A DNA stretch of 64,000 nucleotides from Candidatus Anstonellales archaeon (GCA_038869735.1 JAWCQO010000002.1:62001-126000); one strand, 5' to 3'; counted from the first letter of the stretch, positions 26,281 through 35,821 are shown. Translations and numbers: made by a program. Notes: a model not told the origin generated them from the sequence alone.

Positions 26281-29100
26281 ATGCAGCAAGACAAGATAAT
26301 CATAAAAGGTGCAAGAGAGCACAATCTCAAAAATATAAACCTCGAAATCCCACGCAATTCCTTAACTGTCATTACAGGAATTTCTGGGAGTGGAAAAAGC
26401 ACACTGGCATTTGATACTATTTATGCAGAGGGTCAAAGAAGATACGTTGAATCTCTATCCTCTTATGCTCGTCAATTTCTTGGTATAATGTCAAAGCCTG
26501 ATGTGGATTCTATAGAGGGTCTCTCCCCAGCAATTTCAATAGAGCAAAAGTCTCCCCCCTCCAATCCTCGTTCAACGGTTGGGACGATTACTGAGATTTA
26601 CGATTATCTACGTCTTTTGTATGCAAGAATTGGAGAGCCTTACTGCTCCAAGTGTGAAAAGAAAATCACAATACAAACAACAGATGCCATCACAGACGTT
26701 ATCCTTTTTTCCTATTCTGGAAAGAAGGTCGAAATCCTCGCTCCAGTTGTAAGAGGGAAGAAAGGAGTCCACGAGAAAATCTTTGAAAGAATCTCACAGA
26801 TTGGTTTTGAGAAAGTAAGAGTTGACGGCGTAATTATTGATGTAGGGACAATCCTCCCCAACTTAGACAAAAACAAAAAGCACAACATAGAAATAGTTGT
26901 AGACAAGGTTGCATCGAACCCTGAAGAGAGAGGGCGACTATTTGAAGCTGTTCAAAAAGCACTTCTATATGGAAGCGGACTGGTAATAGTAAAAGCAGGA
27001 GATGAGGAGAAGCTTTTTTCCCAAAAAAATTCTTGTCCGGATTGCGGGGTATCCATCGGTGAGTTAGAACCGCGTACTTTTTCATTCAATTCGCCATACG
27101 GCGCATGCGAGGAGTGCCATGGCCTTGGAGTAAAAATGGAATTTGACCCAGAACTTGTTTTGGATTTTGATAAATCTATTGCGGACGGTGGAATAGTGGC
27201 TTGGAAATCAAACATAGCAAGTATTAGAAGCGGGATGCTTGAAACAGTTGGAAAGAAATACGGATTTGACCTCTTTACACCTCTTGGACAGATGTCAAAG
27301 CAACAGATAGACATTATATTATGGGGCAGCGATGAGATTTTCCACTACAAATTGCGCTCGCGCACTGGTAGCACCGTACACGAGTTTGACGGTTCATTCG
27401 AAGGTGTTATCCCCAATCTTGAGCGTCTATATCGAGAGACAAAGTCAGAGTGGAGAAGAGAGGAAATCAGAAAGTTTATGCGAGAAAGAACATGTCCTGC
27501 TTGCCAAGGAAAAAGACTCAAAAAAGAAGCTTTATATGTAAAAATTCAAGGAAAATCAATAATTGACCTTTGCGAACTTCCAATAAGCGACTGCTACAAG
27601 TTTATCTCTTCTCTCACTCTTTATGGAAGCCAAAAGATAATTGCTGAACCAGTCCTCAAAGAGATAAAAAGCCGCCTTGAGTTTCTTATAAACGTTGGAG
27701 TTTCATACCTCACTCTCTCAAGGACGTCCGACACACTTTCTGGAGGAGAGATGCAAAGAATACGCCTTGCTACGCAGATAGGTTCAAACCTAACCGGCGT
27801 AATCTATGTTCTGGATGAACCAACAGTCGGTCTCCATCAGCGCGACAACGAAAGACTCATATCTACTCTCAAATCCATCAGAGAGATGGGAAACACGTTG
27901 ATAGTAGTTGAGCACGATGAAGAATGCATAAAAAATGCCGATTACATAATTGACCTTGGTCCCGGCGCAGGAGAAAATGGCGGGAGAGTGATGTTTGCAG
28001 GCTCACCCGAGGGAATTGGAGAACGCTCAGAATCGATAACAGGGCAGTATCTTTCAAAGCGCCTCTTCATTCCAATACCAAAAAAGAGAAGAAAAAGCAC
28101 GAAGTTCCTAAAAATTAAAGGATGTCTTGAGAATAATCTAAAAAATATTGACGTGTCTTTTCCTCTTGGAACGTTTATCTGCATTACTGGCGTTTCCGGA
28201 AGCGGAAAATCAACTCTAATCATTGAAACACTATACAAAGGTTTGGCTCAGAAAATATACGGCAAGAAGGAGAGACCAGGAAAGTTCTCCGGTTTTGAGG
28301 GCCTTGACTACATAGACAAAGTTGTAATCATCGACCAAACACCAATCGGCAGAACACCAAGAAGCAACCCCGCGACTTATACTGGCGTATTCACTCCGAT
28401 AAGAGAGCTGTTTGCAATGACTCCAAGTGCAAGGATGAAAGGTTATTTAGCAGGAAAATTTTCATTCAATGTGCAAGGAGGAAGATGTGAGAAGTGTGAA
28501 GGTGGAGGAGTGGTTAGAATAGAGATGAACTTTCTTCCAGATATTTATGTTCCTTGCGAGGAATGCGGTGGCAAAAGATACAACCAAGAGGCTCTTTCGG
28601 TTACATATAAGGAAAAAAATATAGCAGATGTTCTTGAAATGAGTGTAGATGAAGCATATCAGTTTTTTCAAAACATCCCCAGAATACAAAATAAATTATC
28701 ATCCCTTAGAGATGTCGGTCTTGGATATATAAAGCTTGGACAACCAGCTACAACCCTTTCAGGAGGTGAAGCTCAAAGGGTCAAGCTCTCTTACGAACTA
28801 TCAAAAAGACCTACGGGAAGAACCGTTTACATCCTTGATGAACCAACAATTGGGCTTCACTTTGATGATGTAGCAAAGCTTCTGGATGTCCTCGTGCGCC
28901 TTGTAGAAAAGGAAAACACCGTAATTGTCATAGAACACAATTTAGATGTGATAAAGACAGCAGATTACATAATAGACCTTGGTCCGGAAGGAGGAGAGGC
29001 AGGGGGAGAGATTGTTGCAACAGGAACTCCCGAGGAGATTGCCAAAAACAATAAAAGCTATACTGGCCAGTATCTAAAAAGAATTTTGCAGGAAAATTAA
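26281..29100 (+). CDS. uvrA: Excinuclease ABC subunit A
   Basis: 939 aa, standard length. Two ABC ATPase modules: Walker A GISGSGKST near residue 33 and GVSGSGKST near 640, with signature LSGGEMQRIRLA near 487 and LSGGEAQRVKLS near 830. The zinc modules carry CxxC pairs: CSKCEKK, CPDCG, CEECHG, CPACQGKR, CEKCEGGG and CEECGGKRY. The zinc finger after the second Walker A contacts DNA damage. UvrA scans DNA and loads UvrB. The gene lies between uvrB and a VIT transporter. No clear Shine-Dalgarno; AAAGGCGAG lies 7 nt before the ATG. Confidence 0.97.
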   Translation: MQQDKIIIKGAREHNLKNINLEIPRNSLTVITGISGSGKSTLAFDTIYAEGQRRYVESLSSYARQFLGIMSKPDVDSIEGLSPAISIEQKSPPSNPRSTVGTITEIYDYLRLLYARIGEPYCSKCEKKITIQTTDAITDVILFSYSGKKVEILAPVVRGKKGVHEKIFERISQIGFEKVRVDGVIIDVGTILPNLDKNKKHNIEIVVDKVASNPEERGRLFEAVQKALLYGSGLVIVKAGDEEKLFSQKNSCPDCGVSIGELEPRTFSFNSPYGACEECHGLGVKMEFDPELVLDFDKSIADGGIVAWKSNIASIRSGMLETVGKKYGFDLFTPLGQMSKQQIDIILWGSDEIFHYKLRSRTGSTVHEFDGSFEGVIPNLERLYRETKSEWRREEIRKFMRERTCPACQGKRLKKEALYVKIQGKSIIDLCELPISDCYKFISSLTLYGSQKIIAEPVLKEIKSRLEFLINVGVSYLTLSRTSDTLSGGEMQRIRLATQIGSNLTGVIYVLDEPTVGLHQRDNERLISTLKSIREMGNTLIVVEHDEECIKNADYIIDLGPGAGENGGRVMFAGSPEGIGERSESITGQYLSKRLFIPIPKKRRKSTKFLKIKGCLENNLKNIDVSFPLGTFICITGVSGSGKSTLIIETLYKGLAQKIYGKKERPGKFSGFEGLDYIDKVVIIDQTPIGRTPRSNPATYTGVFTPIRELFAMTPSARMKGYLAGKFSFNVQGGRCEKCEGGGVVRIEMNFLPDIYVPCEECGGKRYNQEALSVTYKEKNIADVLEMSVDEAYQFFQNIPRIQNKLSSLRDVGLGYIKLGQPATTLSGGEAQRVKLSYELSKRPTGRTVYILDEPTIGLHFDDVAKLLDVLVRLVEKENTVIVIEHNLDVIKTADYIIDLGPEGGEAGGEIVATGTPEEIAKNNKSYTGQYLKRILQEN

Positions 29101-29115
29101 TCTTGCCCTGAAGCC

Positions 29116-29130
29116 TGCCAAAAAATGGCA
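29116..29130 (+). other. Short inverted repeat after uvrA
   Basis: TGCCA and TGGCA flank a five-A loop 16 nt after the uvrA stop. This is a small hairpin without a T-run and could be an mRNA 3' end structure. A TATA-like GGTATAAAAAG follows at 29174-29184. Confidence 0.3.
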
Positions 29131-29187
29131 CGAAGGGCCGGTTAAAAGGTTAACTGCCTAAAAAGTTTTGCGGGGTATAAAAAGTAT

Positions 29188-29925
29188 ATGGGTAGTCTTA
29201 CAGCAATCACAAAGAAACACATGGAAGAGGAGGACGAATCAAACAAAGGGGGACTACTGCGTCAAATAATACTAGGAGGTCAGGACGGCCTCGTTAACGT
29301 TTTTGGTATAGTCCTCGGAGTCGCTACGGCAACCGAAAATCCACAGCTTGTTATAATAGCAGGATTAGCTGCGACTCTTGCTGAGTCCCTTTCGATGGCC
29401 GCTGTTGCATACACTTCCTCACGAGCTGAGGAAGACCACTACAAAAAGATGCTTGAAGTTGAAAAATGGGAGATCGAGAATCTCCCCGACATAGAAAAAG
29501 AGGAGATTAGGATAATCTACCGCAAAAAGGGCTTTAAGGGGAAAGATTTGGAGAAGATAGCTGACATTATCACCTCTGACAAAAATCTTTGGTTACAGGT
29601 AATGATGCAAGAAGAGCTGGGTTTCTCTGATATTCAGAAAATAAATCCTCCGCGTGAAGGAGTTGTTGTTGGATTGTCAGCGTTTTTTGGCTCCCTTATT
29701 CCTCTCTTCCCATTTTTATTATCGCCATCGTATTTCACACCAAGCATAGCATTCTGGGTATCTATTTTGTTTTCCTTGTTTGTCTTATTTGTAGCAGGAG
29801 TAATAAAAGGCAAGCTAACAACAGGCAGGCTACTCCATGATGGACTTGAAATGATGCTTATAGGCGGTATTGCAGGAATAGCGGGGTATAGTGTGGGTGC
29901 CGTTTTGGGAGTAGCTGGGTTTTGA
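29188..29925 (+). CDS. VIT1/CCC1 family iron or manganese transporter
   Basis: 245 aa. It begins with a soluble stretch, then GGQDGLVNVFGIVLGVATA (family signature of TM1) and LAATLAESLSMAAVAYTSS. A central metal-binding helical hairpin rich in Glu follows (EEIRIIYRKKGF, MMQEELGF). Three C-terminal helices end the protein. VIT/CCC1 proteins export Fe2+ or Mn2+ from the cytosol by H+ exchange. TATA-like GTATAAAAAG is only 5-14 nt before ATG 29188, so translation may start at ATG 29221 instead, 11 codons in. It sits inside the uvr island, where iron or manganese handling could relate to oxidative damage. Confidence 0.9.
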   Translation: MGSLTAITKKHMEEEDESNKGGLLRQIILGGQDGLVNVFGIVLGVATATENPQLVIIAGLAATLAESLSMAAVAYTSSRAEEDHYKKMLEVEKWEIENLPDIEKEEIRIIYRKKGFKGKDLEKIADIITSDKNLWLQVMMQEELGFSDIQKINPPREGVVVGLSAFFGSLIPLFPFLLSPSYFTPSIAFWVSILFSLFVLFVAGVIKGKLTTGRLLHDGLEMMLIGGIAGIAGYSVGAVLGVAGF

Positions 29926-30003
29926 ATCTTTACTCTTTTATACGCCTACGCAAAAATATTATTGGATGCTGTTAATTTTTTCTTTAGGCCTTGGTGATAC
30001 TCA

Positions 30004-31611
30004 ATGTTAGATATATCCAAGATAACTCTTCCTTCCCTGCCAGGCTGCTATCTATTCAAAGATAAAAAAGGAACCGTTCTTTACGTAGGAAAGGCAAGAA
30101 ATCTAAAAAAGCGAGTCAAGAGCTATTTTTCACGCAAGTGCGACAATAAAACCGCAACTCTTTTGGAAGAAAGCGCAAGCGTTGACTTCATCATCACAGA
30201 CAATGAGGTTGAGGCTCTGCTTCTTGAAAACAGCCTTATCAAACGCTACTTCCCCAAATTTAATACCGAGTTGAAGAGTTCTGAAAAGTTTACATATATC
30301 GTTATAACAAAAGAAAAGTTTCCACGGCTTCTCCTCAGCAGAAGGATTAGAAGCCGGTTTGCACCCAATGGGAGATGGTATGGCCCCTTCGCGCGAGGTT
30401 CTGCGCGCATTTTAGTTGCGGATACGCTCAGAAAAGCGTTCGGAGTCAGAATCTGCAAAAGATTGCCAAAAAAAGCTTGCCTTCAGTACTATCTTGGAAA
30501 CTGTACAGCTCCATGCGAGGAAAAGATAAGCGAAGAGGACTACCTCAAGCGTATATCAATATTGGAATCTGTGCTTACAGGGGAAGGCGAATCCTTTAAC
30601 AAGATACTTGAAACTATGCGAAGCGAGATGAAGAAAGAATCAGACAAGAAAAACTTTGAAAGGGCAATGACTCTAAGGGATAGCATACGACTACTTGAAG
30701 GCCTTTCCCAGAAACAGAAGATTGAACGCAAAAAGGCAGGAAGCGAAGACTACATCTCATATATTTCAGTGAACGGAAAAGTAACTCTCCAAATATTTAA
30801 AGTGATAGAAGGGGTAATCCGCGACAGAGAACGATTTTTCTTTGAGGCAAGAGAAGGAGAGGAACTGGAAGAATTCCTAAGCAACTATTACGAAAGAGAC
30901 AACACTCCAGACGCAATCTATTTAGAAAACAAATTTGAGGGTATTGACGCAATGGAAAAGTATCTGACAAAAAAGGCCGGAAGGCAAGTTAGACTATTAG
31001 TACCAAAAAAAGGAGAGAAACTAGATATACTAAATCTCCTTAAAAAAAATGTGGAAGCCGAAGTAACAGGAAAAACCAATCCTGCGCTTCTTACACTCCA
31101 AAAGGCACTAAAGCTCCGCGAAATTCCACGGGTTATCGATTGCTTTGATATATCTACTCTCTTTGGTAAGGATTCCGTAGGGAGCGTTGTTCGTTTTGTT
31201 AATGGAAAACCAGAGAAATCATCATATAGACGCTTTAAAATACGCTTTGCAGGTGAAGGGGGAACCAAACAAGACGACCCAAATATGATAGGTGAAATAA
31301 TCTTTAGACGGTATAAGCGGTTAATGGAGGAAAATGCTCAAATGCCAAACCTTGTCCTGATAGATGGCGGCACATCGCAACTTAAAAGAGCAATGGAAGC
31401 TCTCTCTCGTCTTCGCACGGATATAGACTGCATCTCGCTTGCAAAAGGAGAGGAAGCTATATACTCTCCTAACTTTCCTCAAACAATAAAGCTTGGTAAG
31501 AACAACGAAGGCTTAAAAATCCTCATCTACGCTCGGGATGAGGCTCACAGATTTGGTTTATCCTACCACCGCGCTTTGAGACGAAAAGCCGTTAAACCAC
31601 ATATTTATTGA
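30004..31611 (+). CDS. uvrC: Excinuclease ABC subunit C, lacking the C-terminal HhH domain
   Basis: 535 aa dual-incision nuclease. The N-terminal GIY-YIG nuclease runs LPGCYLFKDKKGTVLYVGKARNLKKRV, a Cys block PKKACLQYYLGNCTAPC follows, and the UVR helix (about 200-235) binds UvrB. The RNase H-like C-terminal nuclease has DCFDISTLFGKDSVGS and ends with RDEAHRFGLSYHRALRRK. Bacterial UvrC continues with a tandem helix-hairpin-helix domain of about 60-70 residues, but here a stop follows within 8 residues of that motif. The 5' incision in bacteria depends on that DNA-binding domain, so another factor may replace it. GGTGATACTC precedes the ATG. Confidence 0.95.
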   Translation: MLDISKITLPSLPGCYLFKDKKGTVLYVGKARNLKKRVKSYFSRKCDNKTATLLEESASVDFIITDNEVEALLLENSLIKRYFPKFNTELKSSEKFTYIVITKEKFPRLLLSRRIRSRFAPNGRWYGPFARGSARILVADTLRKAFGVRICKRLPKKACLQYYLGNCTAPCEEKISEEDYLKRISILESVLTGEGESFNKILETMRSEMKKESDKKNFERAMTLRDSIRLLEGLSQKQKIERKKAGSEDYISYISVNGKVTLQIFKVIEGVIRDRERFFFEAREGEELEEFLSNYYERDNTPDAIYLENKFEGIDAMEKYLTKKAGRQVRLLVPKKGEKLDILNLLKKNVEAEVTGKTNPALLTLQKALKLREIPRVIDCFDISTLFGKDSVGSVVRFVNGKPEKSSYRRFKIRFAGEGGTKQDDPNMIGEIIFRRYKRLMEENAQMPNLVLIDGGTSQLKRAMEALSRLRTDIDCISLAKGEEAIYSPNFPQTIKLGKNNEGLKILIYARDEAHRFGLSYHRALRRKAVKPHIY

Positions 31612-31626
31612 TTTATTCAAATTAAT

Positions 31627-32118
31627 TTATTCAATCTTTGCAAAGACTATTGTCTTGAGATTTGAATCTGTCCCAGAGCATTTTTTGCAACTTACATACC
31701 AAAAAAAGAACTCGGTAGGTGTTTTTGAAAACTTCTTTTTGCACAGTTCTGAAAGCTCAGACAGCGCAGAAGAGAGCCCAGAATACGCTCCAACATAAGA
31801 CTTAGACAGAAAAGTTCCGCTGAGAAAAACATTCTGTTTATCGTCTGGATGAGGTTTTTGCACTTCAAAAAGCACCTTTCCCCAGAAAAGCCCCTCCATT
31901 CCGTAAAGCATCATTTGCGGAGATGAAGCTCCAAGCGAGTGTTTTTCAATCTGTTCGCTTGCGTATTTTATAGTTGCTTTTAAGTTTATTGGTACGTGAA
32001 ACAGCTGTAATACGTTAACTGCCAAAAAAGGTTTTTGTTTGAATTGCCATACTCGCTGATCATATTTTTTTACGTCCAAGTCAGGATAGCACATGTCGTC
32101 TTTTGTTTGACCTACCAT
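31627..32118 (-). CDS. Unassigned soluble protein, possibly GyrI-like fold
   Basis: 163 aa from ATG 32118. TTTTATAA at about 32142-32149 is 27 nt upstream, so this start fits a leaderless mRNA better than codon 32139. Not firmly recognised. The C-terminal half (FLSKSYVGAYSGLSSALSELSELC) followed by PTEFFFWYVSCKKC resembles the alpha/beta GyrI-like effector-binding pattern, in which a Gly-x-Tyr turn precedes a helix. This is weak evidence. Two Cys (CKKC) near the end might bind metal. It is convergent with uvrC and downstream of the PfpI-like gene. Confidence 0.6.
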   Translation of the reverse strand: MVGQTKDDMCYPDLDVKKYDQRVWQFKQKPFLAVNVLQLFHVPINLKATIKYASEQIEKHSLGASSPQMMLYGMEGLFWGKVLFEVQKPHPDDKQNVFLSGTFLSKSYVGAYSGLSSALSELSELCKKKFSKTPTEFFFWYVSCKKCSGTDSNLKTIVFAKIE

Positions 32119-32153
32119 AAAACTAATAAGGCAATTCAACTTATAAAAGTTTA

Positions 32154-32675
32154 TTACGATAGCGCTTGGGCAATCTTTTCCCCAAAGATGGTTGCAGAAT
32201 TTGGTCCGTCTGCAGTTATTATTTTGCCATCTCGCTCAACAGAAGCTCCTGTGTAATACGAGCCAGCATTCTTCAAAAGCTCCTTTGTTTTGCTGTCAGG
32301 AAACGAAGTAACCTTTTTCCCATTAACTATTCCGGCAGATGCAAGTATGCGAGGAGCAATACAAATTGCTCCAACAACCTTTCCGGAGGCGTAAGCCTCT
32401 CTTGCAAGCTTTAAAACATCAGGATTTTCTGCAAGTCTGTGTGACTCTACTCCCTTGCCACCAACAAAAACAACTGCGGAATAATTTGCCAGCTTTACTT
32501 GTGAAACAAGCAAATCAACATTTGTCCTTCTACCAAGCATCCCCACAGCTTCTCCCTTTTTTGTGCTTGCCAATTCAGAATCTACGACGCCTACCTTTTC
32601 CAGAGCCTTTTTAGTCTCAAACAGTTCTTCGTCTCTAAAATCAGAAGGAGCAATTACAAAAAGGACTTTTTTCAT
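32154..32675 (-). CDS. DJ-1/PfpI family protein
   Basis: 173 aa from ATG 32675, fixed by GGAGGGTG 7-8 nt upstream. An alternative reading to 32699 has no such site. One DJ-1/PfpI domain: KVLFVIAPSDFRDEELFETKKAL, with the first acidic residue of the active site in FRDEE, then the nucleophile elbow GAICIAPRILASAGIV carrying Cys near residue 102, and ADGPNSATIFGEKIA at the end. Such proteins act as proteases, glyoxalases or chaperones, and the sequence does not decide which. It is downstream of ABCE1, 20 nt away, and probably co-transcribed. Confidence 0.85.
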   Translation of the reverse strand: MKKVLFVIAPSDFRDEELFETKKALEKVGVVDSELASTKKGEAVGMLGRRTNVDLLVSQVKLANYSAVVFVGGKGVESHRLAENPDVLKLAREAYASGKVVGAICIAPRILASAGIVNGKKVTSFPDSKTKELLKNAGSYYTGASVERDGKIITADGPNSATIFGEKIAQALS

Positions 32676-32695
32676 ATCAAACACCCTCCTTTTAC

Positions 32696-34468
32696 TCATT
32701 TTTTGCTTTTGTAATAAAAATATTGCCCTGCTTCTTTTTGTTTTCTATCCATAATCGAATCAGGTTTGTTTATTCTCGGCCTAAGAGTGTCTACATCCCT
32801 TCGCATAGTTATCCCCATACTCTTGAGAAAAGAGTTCATTCCATTTATCTTTGACTGCGGCGAACTTGCATGTCCATAAACAGATGACCTCCCATCAAAA
32901 ACTATAATACGAGAAGCAAGCGAATCAATCAAAACGACGTCATGGTCTATAACCAAAGCCGATGAACTAGAATTCACAATCAAGCTTCTAATAAGCTCTG
33001 AAAATTGAAGCCTCTGCTCAATGTCAAGAAATGCAGAAGGCTCATCTAATAAATAAAGCTCAGCTTCTTTTGAAAGACACGAAGTTATTGCAACTCTCTG
33101 GAGTTCTCCGCCAGACAACTGAGTTAGCTTTCTTAGCATAAGGCGTTCAATACCCAATCTCCTTTTACATTCCTCAAAGAATTGCGCATTAAGCTTTTGG
33201 GATGAGAAAAATTCGCTAACCGTCATCTTTGCATCTGCGCTTAAATACTGCGGTTTGTACGAAAGAGAGACTCTGGGTAAATCCCCATATTTTTCATCTG
33301 GTTTCTCAATTCCACAGATAAGCTTTGCAAATAGTGTTTTTCCAAGCGCGTTCTTACCTACCACTCCCACGATTTCGCCTTCCATTATCTCCCCAGCTTC
33401 CGAGGAGAAAACAAATCCAGGATATTTTTTTTGGAATTGTGGATAGGCCAGTTTAACGCTTGCTTTTCTTTCAGATTCACTTCCAAAAGAAAAGCGTATC
33501 TCGTTTTCTCTGAAGCGGACATTCTCATCCCTAAGAACTCCACTTAGGTATTCATTTATCCCTCTTCTCGCACTCTTAAGGCTCGAGACTACGCCGTAGC
33601 CGTTCTCATGCCCCCAAAAGATGTACACATAATCACACAGGTAGTCAAGCACCGCTAAATCATGCTCAACAACCATCACATTTTTTGTTTCACCAACCTC
33701 TCTTATAGCAACTGAAATAGCTATCCTTTGTTCGATGTCTAAATAAGAAGAAGGTTCATCAAAGTAATAGATATCAGCGTCTTTCAGTAACGATGCAGCT
33801 AGAGCAAGGCGCTGAAGCTCGCCTCCAGAAAGGTTTTTGATCTCTCGTTCCAATATATCCTGCAATGAAAATCTCCTGACCACATCCTCAAAATTTCCTC
33901 TTTCGTCAATTCTTTTTAGAATCTCATTTACCTTCCCAGAAACCACATCCGGAATTTTATCTATATTTTGCGGCTTGTAAGATACTACAAGTTGCTTTGC
34001 TCTTTTATCCAAAAAATAATTTTTTATCGCAAGTGGAAGATCAGGAGGAAGACCTTTCTCTTCATCATTTTGACTAAGGTTCCCAAAATTCGGTGAGAGC
34101 TTCCCTGACATAATTTTTATAGCTGTACTCTTTCCAATACCATTTTTTCCAATTATGCCACAAACGCCTGCTTGGGGTATGGGGAGGTTGTATAGCCTAA
34201 AGGAATTAACACCATATTGGTGAATGAGAGTCCCAGTTTCAGATGGTAGATTGATTATATCTATGCAATCTACAGGGCACTTTTTAGGGCATATACCACA
34301 ACCGGTGCATAACACCTCGGATATTACAGGAAAACCTTCGTTGTCTATCCATACTGTCTTATCCCCCATCTTTACTCCAGGGCATACTTTCATGCAAACA
34401 TAGCCGCATCTTGCTCCAAGGCAAAGAGAACGGTCTATTATAGCTATTCTTTTATGACTCTTTTTCAT
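32696..34468 (-). CDS. Ribosome recycling ATPase ABCE1 (Rli1)
   Basis: 590 aa. The N-terminus holds two 4Fe-4S clusters, with eight Cys in CLGARCGYVCMKVC and CTGCGICPKKC. Two ABC modules follow: Walker A GKNGIGKST near 113 and GKNALGKTL near 378, signatures LSGGELQRLALA and LSGGELQRVAIT, and Walker B YFDEPSSYLD and LLDEPSAFLD. A hinge region links them. ABCE1 splits ribosomes after termination or rescue together with aRF1 or Pelota. Pelota is the next gene upstream (11 nt gap), and the two products act as a complex. All residues needed for activity seem present. Confidence 0.97.
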   Translation of the reverse strand: MKKSHKRIAIIDRSLCLGARCGYVCMKVCPGVKMGDKTVWIDNEGFPVISEVLCTGCGICPKKCPVDCIDIINLPSETGTLIHQYGVNSFRLYNLPIPQAGVCGIIGKNGIGKSTAIKIMSGKLSPNFGNLSQNDEEKGLPPDLPLAIKNYFLDKRAKQLVVSYKPQNIDKIPDVVSGKVNEILKRIDERGNFEDVVRRFSLQDILEREIKNLSGGELQRLALAASLLKDADIYYFDEPSSYLDIEQRIAISVAIREVGETKNVMVVEHDLAVLDYLCDYVYIFWGHENGYGVVSSLKSARRGINEYLSGVLRDENVRFRENEIRFSFGSESERKASVKLAYPQFQKKYPGFVFSSEAGEIMEGEIVGVVGKNALGKTLFAKLICGIEKPDEKYGDLPRVSLSYKPQYLSADAKMTVSEFFSSQKLNAQFFEECKRRLGIERLMLRKLTQLSGGELQRVAITSCLSKEAELYLLDEPSAFLDIEQRLQFSELIRSLIVNSSSSALVIDHDVVLIDSLASRIIVFDGRSSVYGHASSPQSKINGMNSFLKSMGITMRRDVDTLRPRINKPDSIMDRKQKEAGQYFYYKSKK

Positions 34469-34479
34469 GAAAATCAGCT

Positions 34480-35517
34480 TTATTCTATCCTAAACCTAAG
34501 AATTGCAGCCAGTCCACCAAAACCATCCAACTTTTCTGCAGGGCTGCAGCCTGATGAAAATACATGCAAGTTAACTTTCATCAAAACAGCCTTTTCAACA
34601 AGCTCCGAGACGTCTTTTCTTTTTCTCAAGAGAGAGTCAAGTACAAGGAGCTCCGAAACAGCTCCATACTCCATTGCCCTTTTCACTTCATCAAGTCCCC
34701 AAGCACAAAGGCCGTCTTCCCGGCCAACATGCTCCATAAACTTATTCATAATTGCGGCGTTGCGTTCAATCTCATGCTCTACTATCGCTTTTGATATTGC
34801 TCCTCGCGAAAGAAGCTCCTCAACACCACTTCTTTCTGCATAAGAGACAGAATCAAACACTATTTTTTTGAGAAGTTGAGGGTCTTTGTGCATTATGAAT
34901 TTCTTTAAATTATCTTTTGTAAATCCAGGTCCAGCTATAACTATTCGCTCCTCCTTTCTTTCTTGGACTTTTTTTAATATCTCGTCAAAATACTCTCTCT
35001 CCTTTTCTGCAAAGCGCTCATCCCGTTTTGATGCTTTACTCTCAATCTCAAAATCATAATGTACCCCTCTTCCGGTGAGAGTTGCAAAGAGCGCTTTTTC
35101 ATTGTCTAATACCACTATAATGACTTTCGGTTTCTTCGAGTCCATCACTGCTTTTTTGAGTCTCTGAAGTTCATGTTCCTTCCAATCTTTCTGTATAACA
35201 ATCGGAAAGCCAGTTTCAACATCTACCGTGTGATATTGCCCACGGGGCGCGTATTCCTCAGGCTCTCCGGAAATTATTTTTCCAGTAACCCTCAGCCTAT
35301 TTAGCTCTTCAGAAAACTCTACTTTTTCAGCCTCTAATTCTATATTAACAGGCATTTTTTCTCCTGCGTCATCCTCTGTTGGCTTGAATCTCCTCCAAGT
35401 TTTTGAAAATACACGGTCTCCGATATTAAGAATACTTCCAATATGCCACAGGTCCTCTGCATTTTCCGGAATTATTCTTATCTTTCCTTCTTTTATATGA
35501 GAATAGTTAACCCTCAT
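34480..35517 (-). CDS. pelA: Protein Pelota homolog (Dom34)
   Basis: 345 aa ribosome rescue factor, related to aRF1 but without the GGQ motif. An N-terminal Sm-like domain (residues 1-130) starts RVNYSHIKEGKIRIIPENAEDLWHI. The middle domain includes VIAGPGFTKDNLKKFI, and the C-terminal domain GREDGLCAWGLDEVKRAMEYGAVSELLVLDS is highly typical. It binds stalled ribosomes with aEF1A and recruits ABCE1, which is encoded just downstream. Transcription probably starts before this gene and covers pelA-ABCE1-pfpI. The C-terminus ends in IE without an acidic extension. Confidence 0.96.
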   Translation of the reverse strand: MRVNYSHIKEGKIRIIPENAEDLWHIGSILNIGDRVFSKTWRRFKPTEDDAGEKMPVNIELEAEKVEFSEELNRLRVTGKIISGEPEEYAPRGQYHTVDVETGFPIVIQKDWKEHELQRLKKAVMDSKKPKVIIVVLDNEKALFATLTGRGVHYDFEIESKASKRDERFAEKEREYFDEILKKVQERKEERIVIAGPGFTKDNLKKFIMHKDPQLLKKIVFDSVSYAERSGVEELLSRGAISKAIVEHEIERNAAIMNKFMEHVGREDGLCAWGLDEVKRAMEYGAVSELLVLDSLLRKRKDVSELVEKAVLMKVNLHVFSSGCSPAEKLDGFGGLAAILRFRIE

Positions 35518-35605
35518 CCTTTAGATTGTAATTTTTAGGATTTAAAAAGTAAGAAGGAACAAAAAGAAAGAAAATGAAGAGCGCTTAAAAAATAAGCTCA
35601 AAAAG

Positions 35606-35821
35606 TTAGGCGTTCTTCATTTTAGCTTCACAAACATACCCGGCGCTGTCAACATAGTACATGTATCCAGACTTTCGTGTAATCTTTTCGTTGCCGACTT
35701 TCTTCTTGCGCCCACCTTTGTTGTGTTTCATAGGCGAAGCCCAGACATAGCCATCTTTCCCTACATAATAAAGATAGCCGTCTTCTCTATTTATCTTCTC
35801 AGAACCAATTCTTTTTCCCAT
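35606..35821 (-). CDS. Small basic protein with two YYV-type repeats
   Basis: 71 aa, unknown function. It consists of two imperfect copies of a 31-residue unit: RIGSEKINREDGYLYYVGKDGYVWASPMKHN and KVGNEKITRKSGYMYYVDSAGYVCEAKMKN in outline, with shared core (I/V)G(S/N)EKI-GY-YYV-GYV. A Lys/Arg linker GGRKKK joins them. The start is certain: GGAGGTG lies 6 nt upstream. Similar two-repeat proteins seem familiar from DPANN archaea, from memory only. The small size, basic charge and aromatic repeats suggest a nucleic-acid or ribosome-associated role, which is inference. Its neighbours are pelota and rfcS. Confidence 0.75.
   Translation of the reverse strand: MGKRIGSEKINREDGYLYYVGKDGYVWASPMKHNKGGRKKKVGNEKITRKSGYMYYVDSAGYVCEAKMKNA

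Noticed and set aside
29188-29925. VIT transporter as a cargo gene of a mobile element carrying uvr genes
   Set aside because: No transposase, integrase, terminal inverted repeats or target duplications were seen around the island.
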